Source: Rhizobium sp. RCAM05350
GTDB lineage: Bacteria; Pseudomonadota; Alphaproteobacteria; Rhizobiales; Rhizobiaceae
NCBI GenBank assembly: GCA_024426085.1
Contig: CP087974.1
Location: forward strand, 186,001-250,000
Direction of reading: 5' to 3'
DNA length: 64,000 nucleotides
The stretch's first letter is position 1; every line of letters begins with the position of its first letter. Position numbers and translations under genes: made by a program. The notes under the pieces were generated by a model. It was given only the letters and a program-made list of their open reading frames with translations, had not been told where the DNA came from and ran no database searches. Below are positions 1 through 9,119 of the stretch, in pieces.

Positions 1-1
1 A

Positions 2-834
2 CGCGCGTCGGAACATCCGCTCGCCGAAGCCATCGTTGCGGGTGCCAAGGCGCGGGATGTGTCGCTGACGACGGTTACTGATTTCGAGGCGATCAACGGC
101 AAGGGCGTTTCCGGGCGCGTGGATGGCGAAATGGTGATGGCCGGGAATGCCGTGATGATGGCAGAGGCGGCGATCGACATAACCAGCTTTGCAGGCCATG
201 CGGAGAGCCTGCGCCAGAATGGCCGCACGGCGCTTTACGTCGCAGTCAACGGTCAGCCTGCCGGTCTCCTGGCGTTGGCAGATGAAATCAAGATCAACGC
301 GGCAGAAGGATCCGCGCACTGCACGCAGACGGCATCCGCATCGTCATGGCGACCGGCGACAATGCCGTCACGGCCCAAGCTGTCGCAAAGGTACTCGGGA
401 TCGATGAGGTCGCTGCGGATCAGTTGCCGGAGGCAAAGAAGGCCTTGGTCGAACGTCTGAAGGCCGAGGGCCGTGTCGTCGCCATGGCGGGTGACGGTAT
501 CAATGACGCTCCGGCGCTCGCAGCGGCCGATGTCGGCATCGCCATGGGCACCGGCGCCGATGTCGCGCTGGAAAGCGCCGGCGTCACGCTGTTGAAGGGT
601 GATCTGTCGGGCATCGTGCGGGCGCGGGCTTTATCGAAAGCGACACTGTCGAACATCCGCCAGAACCTGTTCTTCGCCTTTGGCTACAATGCCATCGGCG
701 TGCCGATTGCAGCCGGTCTGCTCTATCCGCTGACCGGCTCGCTGCTGTCGCCAATGCTGGCCGCAGCCGCAATGAGCCTGTCGTCGGTGTCCGTCGTTGC
801 AAACGCATTGCGGCTGAAGCGGCTGAAGCTTTGA
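2..834 (+). CDS. copA: Copper-translocating P-type ATPase, C-terminal part (cut by window start, frameshifted)
   Basis: Exports Cu+ from the cytoplasm at the expense of ATP. Only the end of the nucleotide-binding domain, the phosphorylation-domain hinge and the last membrane helices are inside the window. The reading frame begins before base 1. The HP motif (SEHPLA) is at about 14-31, the hinge GDGINDAP near 490-513, the TM7 Tyr-Asn pair near 682-690 and the TM8 motif MSLSS near 772-786. The YN and MxxSS pair is the Cu+ signature of P1B-1 ATPases. One base is missing near 308-311, so the upstream part reads in frame 2 and the downstream part in frame 1, with conserved sequence on both sides. 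The specificity call is strong; the symbol could equally be actP, as used in rhizobia. Confidence 0.9.
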
Positions 835-840
835 CGGCTT

Positions 841-1371
841 CTATTTGATAACCGAAAGGCTTGTCGCAAACAGCTGCCATTTTTTGATGTAGCCATCAGC
901 CGATTTTTTCAACCCGGCGACGGCTGCCTCATCGAGCAGACGAATGGCCTTTGCCGGGGCACCGACGATCAGCGAGTTGTCGGGGAAGACCTTGCCTTCC
1001 GTCACCAGCGCGTTGGCGCCGACCAGGCAGTTGTTGCCGATCACGGCGCCGTTCAGGATCGTCGCACCCATACCGACAAGCGAATTGTCGCCAATCGTAC
1101 AGCCATGCACGATGGCACGGTGCCCGATGGTACAGCCTTCGCCGATGGTGACGGGAAGGCCGGGGTCGACATGAATGACCACGCCTTCCTGGATATTGGT
1201 CCGGGCGCCGATGCGGATCGGCTCGTTGTCGCCGCGCAGCACCGCGCCGAACCAGATCCCGACGTCCTCGCCCAGTTCGACTTTTCCAATGACATGCGCA
1301 TCGGGTGCAATCCAGTAACGGCCTTCCGGTGGCACGGCCGGTCGTGCCGGGCCAAGAGCATAAAGCGGCAT
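841..1371 (-). CDS. Gamma-carbonic anhydrase family hexapeptide-repeat protein
   Basis: Intact protein of 176 residues, the usual length of the gamma-class carbonic anhydrase/PaaY/YrdA family, built as a left-handed beta-helix of hexapeptide repeats. The three metal-ligand histidines are in place: one in the IHVD segment and two in GHRAIVHGC. The ATG at 1371 is preceded by a strong purine-rich ribosome site (gaggggaaa). It starts 12 bases after the stop of the fumarylacetoacetate-hydrolase-family gene on the same strand, so the two probably form an operon. Whether it hydrates CO2 or has another role (many family members are inactive as carbonic anhydrases) cannot be told from sequence. Confidence 0.9.
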   Translation of the reverse strand: MPLYALGPARPAVPPEGRYWIAPDAHVIGKVELGEDVGIWFGAVLRGDNEPIRIGARTNIQEGVVIHVDPGLPVTIGEGCTIGHRAIVHGCTIGDNSLVGMGATILNGAVIGNNCLVGANALVTEGKVFPDNSLIVGAPAKAIRLLDEAAVAGLKKSADGYIKKWQLFATSLSVIK

Positions 1372-1383
1372 GGTTATTTCCCC

Positions 1384-2066
1384 TCAAACGACCGTGACGG
1401 TCGGCGTTGCAACGCCATCGATACCGCAGGACACCACGTCGCCGCGCAACACCGGGCCGACACCCGAAGGCGTACCGCTCATGATGACGTCGCCGACTGC
1501 CAGCGTGAATAGCTTCGACAGTTCGGCGATGATTTCCGGCACCTTCCAGATCATCTGGTTGAGATCGCCTTGCTGTTTCGCTTCACCATTGATCTTCAGC
1601 CAGATATTGCCGTCCACCGGATGTTCGATCGCCTGCGCCGGCAAGATCTGCGAAATGGGCGCCGAATTTCCGAAAGCCTTTGCCGCCGTCCAGGGTTTGC
1701 CGGCGGCTTTTGCCTGCGCCTGCAGGTCGCGGCGGGTGAAGTCGATACCAACGGCATAGCCATAGACGCAGTCAAGCGCGTCCCCGGCGCCAATAGCATC
1801 GCCGCCCTGTTTCAGTGGGACAACCAGTTCGACCTCATGGTGTACGTCGGTCGGCAGCGGCGGATAGGGGAACTCCGCAGCGTGCCTGAGGTTGTCAGGA
1901 TTTTTCTGAAAAAGAAGGGCGTTTCGCGGTTCGGATCATGGCCCATCTCGATGGCATGGGCAGCATAGTTAGGCCCGACGCAGTAGACGCGGCGGACCGT
2001 AGAGGTTTGGTCGGAATGCGCCACAGGTAGCAGTACAGGCGCGGGAAGGGGGATTACGGTTGTCAT
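1384..2066 (-). CDS. Fumarylacetoacetate hydrolase family protein (frameshifted)
   Basis: Member of the FAH superfamily, cytosolic metal-dependent hydrolases, decarboxylases or isomerases of beta-diketo acids. The N-terminal part has YCVGPNYAAHAIEMG and the FFF segment; the C-terminal part has the family motif SGTPSGVGP. A one-base deletion near 1908 (tttcaga where tttccaga is expected) breaks the frame. After it the sequence resumes as Q-K-N-P-D-N-L and continues through GDALDCVYGYAVGID to the end. Corrected length is about 228 residues, normal for the short FAH class. The chosen ATG has a weak ribosome site. The gamma-carbonic anhydrase gene follows 12 bases downstream. The substrate is unknown. 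Confidence 0.82.
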
Positions 2067-2132
2067 CAATATCCAGGCATCGACTGCGAATGCCTGACGA
2101 TAGCACCCCTTTGCGGGGCGGGGAAAGCGGCT

Positions 2133-2333
2133 TCAGCTGCAGACGTAGGCCTGAAGCTGATCGCGGGTCAGGAACCGGCTGCCGGCGGGAATTGCGCCCG
2201 GATGGGTATATTCCAGGCTAGGGACGTCGGGAAGTTCGAGTGCCTGACGGACGGTCATGATGCCGACATCGCGGCGGTCACTGCCGCGCTTCAGGCTGAC
2301 TTCGACGATGCGATACAGATTTTCCTCTACCAT
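2133..2333 (-). CDS. Small conserved hypothetical protein, 66 residues
   Basis: Short intact reading frame with a good ribosome site (gggagagaac) before the ATG. The protein is soluble, with no signal peptide or membrane segment; it has a basic patch (KRGSDRR) and a C-terminal LTRDQLQAYVCS. It is transcribed towards the FAH/gamma-carbonic anhydrase pair and separated from it by about 65 bases, so it could share their transcript. I do not recognise a characterised family. Confidence 0.6.
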   Translation of the reverse strand: MVEENLYRIVEVSLKRGSDRRDVGIMTVRQALELPDVPSLEYTHPGAIPAGSRFLTRDQLQAYVCS

Positions 2334-2620
2334 GTGTTCTCTCCCGTCTCTTTATTTTTTGATTTCTGGATTGCAGTAGCTACTCCGAAATTGGTTTTTA
2401 TGAGGCACCTCATCTATTAGCATGCCACACGTGAAGAAATCGCAACAGTCCTTTTTCAGCAGATGCTTTAATTCGTGCCGAAATGAGACGTGCGTCGCCG
2501 TCAGGGTGAGGCGTGACTGTTCATTTTGCGAGCATCCGCCCTGAGCACGGGCATCTTCCTGGCTAAGGGGAACAATCCTGCGGTTCGGGTGTTTTCCAAC
2601 GAACAGACAAGGAGCTCGAG

Positions 2621-2870
2621 ATGGCGAATATCAAGAATTTGCAGAACCGGCTTTACCGGTGAACTGGACGAGACGAGCGGCGTGACTGCCAAGGCGAAAC
2701 AGGCGGCCAGCTATGTTCGGGATGAGGCCAATGCTGTCGCGCAAAGCGCTCAGGATCATCCTTCAGCGACCAGCACCGCCTTGCTGGTTTTCGGGGCTGC
2801 GGCCTTCGTGGCAGGCTATCTCGTCGGTAGCGCATCGGCTGCTGCGCCAACACGAAGACGTTACTGGTGA
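2621..2870 (+). CDS. Small single-span membrane protein, DUF883-like (frameshifted)
   Basis: The ATG at 2621 follows a textbook ribosome site (aaggagctcgag). The first 13 codons (MANIKNLQNRLYR) run into TGA at 2660. One extra base, or two missing, at this point brings in ELDETSGVTAKAKQAASYV and the rest. The corrected protein, about 82 residues, is an amphipathic Ala/Lys/Glu-rich helix followed by one C-terminal membrane segment (LLVFGAAAFVAGYLVG) and a basic tail. That organisation matches ElaB/YqjD/DUF883 proteins, which tether to the inner membrane and can bind stationary-phase ribosomes. Family assignment is by architecture only. Confidence 0.6.
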
Positions 2871-2894
2871 CTGTTGCATTGCATAAGATTTTAA

Positions 2895-2922
2895 TTGATT
2901 TTGTGCCTCGCAGCATTATAGT
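2895..2922 (+). promoter_or_regulatory. Candidate housekeeping promoter of the sRNA
   Basis: TTGATT (2895-2900) and TATAGT (2917-2922) are separated by 16 bases. This predicts a start near 2929, about 114 bases upstream of the intrinsic terminator end and consistent with an sRNA of the expected size. Confidence 0.55.
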
Positions 2923-2928
2923 CATATT

Positions 2929-3042
2929 TATCGCAGTGATTCACCTCCTCCCGAAAAGCTGCGATCGATCAGCGGTCACCTCCTCCCGACCGTGGGTCAT
3001 TTTCAGAAGCCTGCCGCACCTCCTCCCGCGGCAGGCTTTTTT
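2929..3042 (+). ncRNA. Trans-acting sRNA of the alpha-r14 (NfeR1/Smr14C2) type with three anti-Shine-Dalgarno motifs
   Basis: The stretch contains three exact copies of CACCTCCTCCCG at 2942-2953, 2977-2988 and 3017-3028. The second lies in the loop of a CGGTC/GACCG hairpin (2973-2992). The third forms the loop of the terminator hairpin GCCTGCCG/CGGCAGGC (3009-3036), which is followed by six T. Exposed CCUCCUCCC loops complementary to Shine-Dalgarno sequences, about 115-125 nt length and a terminal Rho-independent hairpin are the hallmarks of the alpha-r14 sRNA family of Rhizobiales, which represses transporter mRNAs by pairing with ribosome sites. The 5' end is inferred from the promoter; the 3' end from the terminator. 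Confidence 0.8.
3009..3042 (+). terminator. Rho-independent terminator of the sRNA
   Basis: An eight-base-pair GC-rich stem (3009-3016 with 3029-3036) carries a 12-base loop holding the third anti-SD motif and is followed by TTTTTT. Confidence 0.85.
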
Positions 3043-3121
3043 CGTTTTGCGCTCTGCCCAATGGGAACCAAATCGGCTACTATCCCGTTGTGGTCTGGCA
3101 AGACATTCGGAGGAGACGCTC

Positions 3122-3364
3122 ATGCCAAATGCCAAATGGTCCAATCCTGTGGAGGTGGGATCTGAGCATAAAGGTTCCCAGGTGGTCCTGGGACCGTTCG
3201 ACGCCCTCATCTGCCTGATGGATACCTGGCCCGATCTGCGCGGTCCGCGCTACGTCGCCGCCAGAAGCTACTGCCGCGCTGCCATTGACGGCCGCAAGTC
3301 GCCGGAGGAGGCACGAGAGGTGTTCATTGCGGCCGCACAAGAGGCCAAGCTGCAGGCGCATTGA
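3122..3364 (+). CDS. DUF982 domain-containing protein
   Basis: Intact 80-residue protein. The central segment (GPFDALICLMDTWPDLRGPRY, with Ala-rich and SPEEAREVFIAAA helices after it) is typical of DUF982, a small soluble family found almost only in Rhizobiales and often in many paralogues per genome. The ATG at 3122 is preceded by ggaggag. It lies 80 bases downstream of the sRNA terminator and so has its own or a read-through transcript. No biochemical function is known for the family. Confidence 0.85.
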   Translation: MPNAKWSNPVEVGSEHKGSQVVLGPFDALICLMDTWPDLRGPRYVAARSYCRAAIDGRKSPEEAREVFIAAAQEAKLQAH

Positions 3365-3700
3365 TGCGTCTGGCAGATGTAATTTGAGATTTACTGCGCA
3401 TCGATCGCAGCGGCGGCGTCTATTTGTTGAATCTCTGTTCCAGACCATCGGTGGGCGTCGTTCGTCTGTTTTGGACATCTGACCTCTACCGGTTGCGACC
3501 GGGCATTTCGTCATTGCCCTCCTGAAGCATAGTCCCAGCACCCTTCCAAAGTTCCATCTCGCTTTCAAAACCGCTCCGCTGTATAAGGCCACGATTGGTC
3601 TGGCCGCTTCAGCCGCGAGAAATCCTTCTCCGTTTGCGCGCCTGTGTTCTCCACCATATTGTACCGCCAGCAACGCGTGCGGGGATGAAAGTATTTTTTG
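3365..3700. other. Intergenic stretch, no gene seen
   Basis: 336 bases between the DUF982 gene and dusA. I find no convincing reading frame, RNA or terminator. It probably holds the dusA promoter. Confidence 0.5.
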
Positions 3701-4806
3701 ATGGGCAATGCAGCGATTTCGGCATCGGGAGGCACCGCTTCGACATATTTCGGAGCGCCGGTGTTCGCCGTGGCTCCGATGATCGACTGGACGGACAGAC
3801 ACTACCGTTTCCTTGCGCGGCAGCTTTCCAAACATGCACTGCTCTACACCGAGATGATCGTCTCCGAGGCGATCCTGCGCGGGGACCGGGAGCGATTGCT
3901 GAGGTTCGATTTGGTCGAGCAGCCGGTGGTGTTGCAGCTTGGCGGCAATGATCCGCGCAAGATGGCGGAGGCGGCCCGGATCGCCGAGCAGTTCGGCTAC
4001 GTCGAGATCAATATGAATGTCGGCTGTCCATCGGACCGGGTGCAGTCGGGCACATTCGGCGCTTGCCTCATGCGCGAACCTTCTGTTGTCGCCGAATGCG
4101 TGGCGGCGATGAAGGCGGCGGTGTCGATCCCGGTGACGGTCAAGTGCCGGATCGGTGTCGATGATCAGGATCCGGAGATCGCGCTGCGTGATCTGGTGTC
4201 GCGGGTGGTGCAAGCCGGTACCGACGCTGTCTGGGTGCATGCGCGAAAAGCCTGGCTGCAGGGGCTGTCGCCGAAGGAAAACCGCGATGTCCCGCCGCTG
4301 GATTATGCGCTGGTTCATCGGCTCAAGGCGGAAAATCCCAGCCTTTTCATTGGCATCAACGGCGGTCTTGGCAGTTTGAATCGGGCTGTTGAGGAGCTCA
4401 ATCAAGAGGCTGTGCTGGATGGTGTCATGCTCGGGCGTGCGCCCTATCATGATAGCGCCATGCTGACCGGCGTGGACGGGTATTTTCCACATCCGCTGAC
4501 TGGGACCGCGCCTGTCGATTTCAGCGGCGAAGCCTTTACCGCCAATGGCCACCGGCAGTCGCTGGATTTCTGGGCCGGGGGTGCGATGCGATGATGGGCT
4601 ATGCGGCTGGGCATATCGCTTCGGGCGGAAGGCTGATCCATGTCACCCGCCACATGGTCGGGCTGTTCCAGGGCTGGCCGGGGGCGCGGCGGTTCCGGCA
4701 GATCCTGTCGGCCGATGCGACGCGGGCAGGGGCCGGACCGGAGGTGATCGCGGCTGCCTTTGACGCGATCTTTTCGGCCGCCGAGGCAAAGCAGGCGGCG
4801 GAGTAA
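3701..4806 (+). CDS. dusA: tRNA-dihydrouridine(20/20a) synthase (frameshifted)
   Basis: Flavoenzyme that reduces uridine 20/20a in the D-loop of tRNAs. The TIM-barrel N-terminus has the FMN-binding start APMIDWTD, then LQLGGNDP, the catalytic-cysteine segment NMNVGCPSDRVQSG, VKCRIGVDD and NGGLGSL. The C-terminal helical domain contains HVTRHMVGLFQGWPGARRFR, the DusA-specific tail. The frame breaks near 4575-4588: the upstream part runs into TGA at 4592, and the correct continuation D-A-M-M-G-Y-A-A-G-H is one frame away. Corrected length of about 368 residues is slightly longer than usual because of an N-terminal extension; a downstream start is possible. Confidence 0.9.
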
Positions 4807-4893
4807 AAACCTCCGGCTTGCTAGCGACGCCTGCAGTGCAGATTCATCCAAGCAATTATCGCACGGATTTTCGCTCCGGGGATAATCGCCGCA

Positions 4894-4925
4894 CAAAAAA
4901 ACGGCGCCCCCGAGGGACGCCGTTC
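4894..4925 (-). terminator. Rho-independent terminator of cspA
   Basis: Read on the minus strand, the arms ACGGCGTCCC and GGGCGCCGT form a strong stem followed by TTTTTTT. It lies 33 bases beyond the cspA stop and also separates the convergent dusA. Confidence 0.85.
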
Positions 4926-4957
4926 AATTCAGTCATCGCAAGCAATCAGATCTAGGC

Positions 4958-5170
4958 TTAGTCAGCCTGGATGTTGACAGCCTTCGGGCCCTTGCCCATG
5001 CGATCCGGCTCGGTGTCGAAGGTGACCTGCTGGCCGTCCTTCAGGGTCTGGAGGCCAGCGGCCTGCAGCGCGGAGATGTGTACGAACACGTCCTTAGCGC
5101 CGCCTTCCGGCGTGATGAAACCAAAACCCTTGTCCTGGTTGAAGAATTTTACGGTGCCCTTGGTGGCCAT
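4958..5170 (-). CDS. cspA: Cold-shock protein, CspA family
   Basis: Intact 70-residue cold-shock-domain protein that binds single-stranded RNA/DNA and melts mRNA secondary structure. RNP-1 (KGFGFI) and RNP-2 (VFVHIS) are both present, and the start [11 protein letters not shown] is canonical. Ribosome site aaagga lies before the ATG. The upstream gap is nearly 500 bases, so a long cold-responsive leader like those of other csp genes is possible. Which of the several rhizobial csp paralogues this is cannot be told. Confidence 0.95.
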   Translation of the reverse strand: MATKGTVKFFNQDKGFGFITPEGGAKDVFVHISALQAAGLQTLKDGQQVTFDTEPDRMGKGPKAVNIQAD

Positions 5171-5651
5171 GGGAGAAGTCCTTTTTCCCTTAATGATGTG
5201 TCCTCACCCCTGCCAGGGTGGAGACGTTTTTCTTTCCGGTGTTGTCTTTATTTCGGAAAGCCAGTCGGTGAAGTCACGATAACGGGGAAAGAACGTCTAC
5301 AGTGCCGTTTTTATCGACACGCCCGGATTACCTCCGGGACCATACAGCCAGTCCAGTCTCCGGGATAGAAAACGCCCGAACGCGGAAATATTTGCAGCAA
5401 AAAAGAAAATAGCAAGCGTTTAATCCTTTGCACTCAACCCTATGTCGGTAGGCGGCCCCGGATGCACCAGCATGAACCAACCGCCGGTTTTGCGGGGCTG
5501 GCAGCAGCGCCCGCCGTCCGGGCCGGGGAAAACCGCGTCCCGTCCCGATCTCACCACAATTTGGTCCCGGCGATGTCCGATTAAGGAGCATCCGCGCCGC
5601 TACCGCTTCGGGGTTGATGCGGGCTGGGCGAACGGTTAGGTCAGAGGTGAT
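5171..5651. other. Long intergenic region between divergent cspA and the J-domain gene
   Basis: 481 bases without a supportable gene. The cspA-proximal 150 bases (5171-5330) are the likely promoter and 5' leader of cspA. The distal part is GC-rich and precedes the J-domain gene. No RNA family or repeat is recognised. Confidence 0.5.
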
Positions 5652-6266
5652 ATGACGAATGCTGGACTGCGAGGTGGCTCTGTGATCGACCCCTATGAAA
5701 CGCTTGGAATTGACCGCGGCGCCGACGAGCTGGCGATCAAGGCGGCCTATCGCAAGGTGGTCAAGGCTGTTCATCCCGACAGCGGCGGCGATACCGAGGC
5801 TTTCGGGCGGCTGCAGGCCTGCTACGATCTGTTGAAGGACCCGGTGCGCCGCAAGGTCTATGACAATACCGGCTATGACCCGCAGCTGGCCGACCCGCGT
5901 GACCTGCAGGGCATCTTGAAGCTCGAAACGCTGGTCAACGATTTCATCCTCGACGAGCGCGAGCCCGGCAGTTTCGATCCGGTCGCCGCCATGCGCCGCA
6001 AACTGTCCGACGATATCGTCAAGAGCCGCTTCCACATTCTCGAACTGGAGCGCCACCGCGCCCGCGTCCGCCAGCATCTCGACCGTCTCGGCCGCCGCCC
6101 CGCCGCCGACATTCTCGGCTCGATGCTGCGCACCCGCTCGCAATCGATCGCCGACGCCATCCGCAGCGCGGAAGTGCAGATCGAGGCGACCGAGCAGGCC
6201 TATACGATACTGGAAGGCTATTCGTATGAGCTGGAAATGCTCGACGAGGTGAAGGCGGCGGAATAG
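5652..6266 (+). CDS. J-domain (DnaJ-like) co-chaperone protein
   Basis: Intact 204-residue protein. A J-domain occupies about residues 14-75 (DPYETLGIDRGADELAIKAAYR, then the HPD motif in AVHPDSGG and DPVRRKVYDNTGYDP). The remainder is helical and probably coiled-coil (LELERHRARVRQHLDRLG), without the Gly/Phe-rich or zinc-finger regions of true DnaJ. It would stimulate a DnaK-type ATPase for a specific client. ATG at 5652 follows agaggtgat; an alternative start at an internal GTG just before IDPYETLG is possible. No operon partner is visible. Confidence 0.88.
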   Translation: MTNAGLRGGSVIDPYETLGIDRGADELAIKAAYRKVVKAVHPDSGGDTEAFGRLQACYDLLKDPVRRKVYDNTGYDPQLADPRDLQGILKLETLVNDFILDEREPGSFDPVAAMRRKLSDDIVKSRFHILELERHRARVRQHLDRLGRRPAADILGSMLRTRSQSIADAIRSAEVQIEATEQAYTILEGYSYELEMLDEVKAAE

Positions 6267-6324
6267 GGCAGGTTGGGGCTTTGGCTGCGCCCTGCTGGTC
6301 TTTGTTTCGCGCCAGCGGCCTCCC

Positions 6325-6463
6325 CGTCATTCCTGTGCTCGTCACAGGAAACCAGTGTGCCGCGTCTGCGGCACGTGAGACTCCTTGAGTGTTCGATCGG
6401 ACGAGTCCTTTCACGGCGCAGACGCGCCGTGGCTGGATTCCTGTGACAGGCACAGGAATGACG
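6325..6463. repeat. Palindromic intergenic repeat element (about 139 bp)
   Basis: The left arm begins cgtcattcctgtgctcgtc and the right arm ends gacaggcacaggaatgacg. These are imperfect reverse complements, with a second inner inverted pair around tgccgcgtctgcggcac and gcgcagacgcgccgtg. The whole stretch could fold into one long hairpin. It fills the gap between convergent genes. Elements starting GTCATTCCTGTG are familiar as dispersed palindromic repeats in alphaproteobacteria. No coding capacity. Confidence 0.7.
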
Positions 6464-6479
6464 GAGGGTGGGGAAGCTG

Positions 6480-6915
6480 TCATGCCACACAGACAAAAGG
6501 GTGCGTCCTTCCATCCGCGTTCATTCCGTCCGCTGCGGTGGGCGCGGCAGGGGGCGGGGATTTTTCGCGGTCGCGGCGGAAGGCGTCGAAGCGGCGTTTG
6601 TCGTGGGGCGGGACGGCGGTGCGGGCGATTTCGACACCGGCGTCAAACACGCGCGCTGCTCGGCATTGCCCCAGGTATAGGTCAGGCCCTGATGGCCGCC
6701 ATGTTCGAGGATGATCTGGGCCTGTTGGTAAAATTCATTGAAGATCTGCGCTGCGCGGCCGTCAGGTTGCGCAGGCAGCAGGGTTCGCCATTGCCCGAGA
6801 AATGCCAGTGGCAGGCGTTCCTGCGGCGGCAGTCGCGGCGGCGGCAGACGAGATGCGGCAGGGCCAGCATCTCGGCGGTGTGGACCATCAGCCGGGTCTG
6901 GACGGGAAGGGGCAT
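6480..6915 (-). CDS. Conserved Cys-rich small protein, function unknown (two frameshifts)
   Basis: Starts MPLPVQTRLMVHTAEMLALPH at 6915, followed by a compact Cys/Arg-rich segment (CRRRDCRRRNACHWHF and EPCCLRNL) that could bind metal. A frame change near 6740 leads into FNEFYQQAQIILEHGGHQGL and a second near 6655 into FDAGVEIARTAVPPHDKRRF, with a polar Pro-rich tail ending HPFVCVA. Corrected length is about 144 residues. Continuity of plausible protein across both breaks and the start site support a single gene. I recognise no domain of known function. Confidence 0.55.
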
Positions 6916-7572
6916 GTCTTGTCTCCGTTGCTTGTCTCCGGGGCATGCGCGATCGTTCACGCGCGAAAAATCTCGCCGTGGTTTGAAGGGACGGGGCGCT
7001 GAAAGCTGCCGCGTAAAATAGTAAAAAGTGACACCTCTCAGCGCCCCGTTCGGCGGTTTTTGCCCGCGACTCCGGTCTCTCTGAGGTGGCAAGAACAGAC
7101 GGTGTTCGTCTGACCCGGTGGACCCCGGCCGAACCTCGGCAACGATCCACCCGGCCGCCGCCGGACTTTTGACCAGCCCGGCGAAACCATCCGCTCAATC
7201 ACCCTGTATGCCGCACAGGCACGTCCGGCGCGCTCTTTCGGGCTTCAAGAGACAAGGGCCAAAACCCTTGCCTCTCCCCGTGTCGCCGGAGGGAGACCAT
7301 TTTCCACGCGCCCCGGATAGGAGGACGTCCGTCCTTTCCTCAAACCCGGCGCCGGCCCCGCCTCGCTGCCACGGCTGGCAGTGTATCCGTGGCGGAACGG
7401 GAGAAGTATGGCATGGGTTTTGGGGGCGGGGATGAGACGAGCGCCTCACCAGAAAATCCAAGACCTTACTTTGGTATAAGGAATTGGTTTACCTTCATTT
7501 TCTGGATGTGAGGTTGTGTGGCCAACGTCTTGGCGGTCTATTCTCATCCCCTCTGTGGTTCTGACAGGCAGT
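6916..7572. other. Intergenic region at the edge of an AT-rich island
   Basis: 657 bases. The GC-rich left part (to about 7440) has no convincing gene on either strand; open frames there are Pro/Arg-rich and look like composition artefacts. From about 7440 base composition shifts abruptly to AT-rich, marking the start of the stretch that carries the P-loop ATPase. No direct repeats or integrase are seen at the border. Confidence 0.45.
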
Positions 7573-9119
7573 TTAGTTCTCTTGACTTGCGGTGCGGGGT
7601 TCTCGCAAATTTAATGCGCGAATGAGGCCGTCGTGAATTTTGTACTCGTCTGCCTCAATGAAACCTTGCGCTTGTTGGAAGCACTTGAAACGCCACTGCT
7701 GAGATTTACCAACCTTCAATCCAATCAGCGAGTTGGCAAATAAAAATCGGAAGACATCGACGGCTTGGACATCGTTCAACTTAATCCCAAGATTTTCTAG
7801 AGAACTCATGAAGGAAACTTTGGTGAGTAGCGTGGAGCCTATATTTTGAATTGCGCTTAAATAGTTGGTGATCTCTGGCCGTTTGTGCGCCACTCATCGA
7901 TTATTTCATCTTTTAACCATTCAGAATATGCACTCTCTGCACTGTAGATGGAGGAGCATTCCAATTTGATAGTGCTAACGTCCTCAGAGTCGAATGGATC
8001 GTCTCTACGGTTGACCATATCTTCCCGCACTAATTGAAGGATCTTTATAAGGTCACGTGGTCTCATCATGGTTCGCTTTAGAAGATAATCAGATGGCGCC
8101 ATGCCTTGGCGCATCTTCTCTTTATCAAACAACGCATCAAGATCAGATACCATGTCTTGGTTTCCGATCTTTGCGAAATAGTTGATTCTCTCAAGTATCA
8201 CCCTGAACAGAGAATCTCTCTGCCAGGCTAGCAGTTTCCCGCAATCAGATTTTAGTTTGTTTTTATCGTTTAAAGCCAATTCTTCAAATATATCTTCTCT
8301 AAGAAAAACAATTGGTCGAACTACCCCTGCAAGTCTGGCAGTCACACTTTCCGATGCTGAAACTAAGCCGGCTATTAAGCGCTTGGATGAATCGATTGAC
8401 TCCTCATCCCACGCTTCGTCAACTCGGTCAAAGCATACGAATACAGATGGAAGTGAAGGGGTATTCTTCAAACTGTTTTCAAATATGAGTGTAATCGACT
8501 CTATGTTTCTCGATAGATTCGCAGACAAATTGTTGTCAGATTGTAGATCTGTGAATTCTATTTCCCCGGTGTCTATCGACAATTCATCAATTTGCCCTTC
8601 CTCAAGATTTAACCCGGCTCCTGGAAGTTTCAATTTAGAAAGTGAAAGTATTTTGTTGCCAATTACTTGTGTTAGTGTTGGGTACGGACTGCCGTATATC
8701 TTCTCTATCAGTCGAATGCAATTCTTGATGGATTTTGGAACGTTCTGGTTAGACTCAATAAGTTTTTTGTTAATAGCCGTGATGGCTTGCACATAAATTA
8801 CGAACTTCCACGATTGAAGATAGGCCAAAGAGACAGCTTTTGTCGGGTTTGCTAGGGCTTCATGCGCAGACCAACTATAATCCTGAAGAGACAGAGAGAC
8901 TACAGAAGATCTATTTTTGTCGATGAATTTATCCGTATTCTCAGAAAAGTAACGGAATACTGCTGTCTTTCCTGCTCCTTTTCTTCCAAGTATGAGAAAG
9001 CTAACATTTGAGCTAAGAACACTCTTAAGTACACCGGCATCGTAGAAATACTTGCTAAGTAGTTCGTCGCGCTCTGCTGATATTTTCCCAAATTCAATCC
9101 AGTCTAGAATTTCAGGCAT
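7573..9119 (-). CDS. P-loop ATPase of the Sll1717 type (frameshifted, AT-rich, likely acquired)
   Basis: Large cytosolic ATPase of about 515 residues after correction. The N-terminus has LLSKYFYDAGVLKSVLSS and Walker A GRKGAGKT at residues 45-52. A Walker B-like strand VFVCFDRVDEAWD falls near residue 230, followed by sensor-like regions and MRPRDLIKILQ. Near 7880 the frame breaks within EWRTNGQR; the continuation PEITNYLSAIQNIGS in the next frame adds a C-terminal winged-helix-like segment. Composition is much more AT-rich than the neighbours, pointing to horizontal acquisition. Sll1717-type ATPases are STAND-like orphan proteins often seen in variable islands; a defence role is only an inference. 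Confidence 0.75.

Noticed and set aside
2942-3028. Three spaced CACCTCCTCCCG copies considered as a small CRISPR array or iterons
   Set aside because: Spacing is irregular (35 and 40 bases), copies sit in hairpin loops, and a terminator follows; the sRNA explanation fits all features.
3080-4552. A 490-codon open frame on the minus strand
   Set aside because: It lies opposite dusA and the DUF982 gene, is His/Arg/Asp-rich without recognisable motifs, and would overlap two well-supported genes.
5328-6143. A 271-codon open frame on the minus strand
   Set aside because: It lies mostly opposite the J-domain gene and has no family features.
7118-7435. A 105-codon plus-strand frame in the gap before the AT-rich island
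   Set aside because: Pro/Arg/Gly-rich, no ribosome site, no resemblance to a known protein; it is treated as noncoding.
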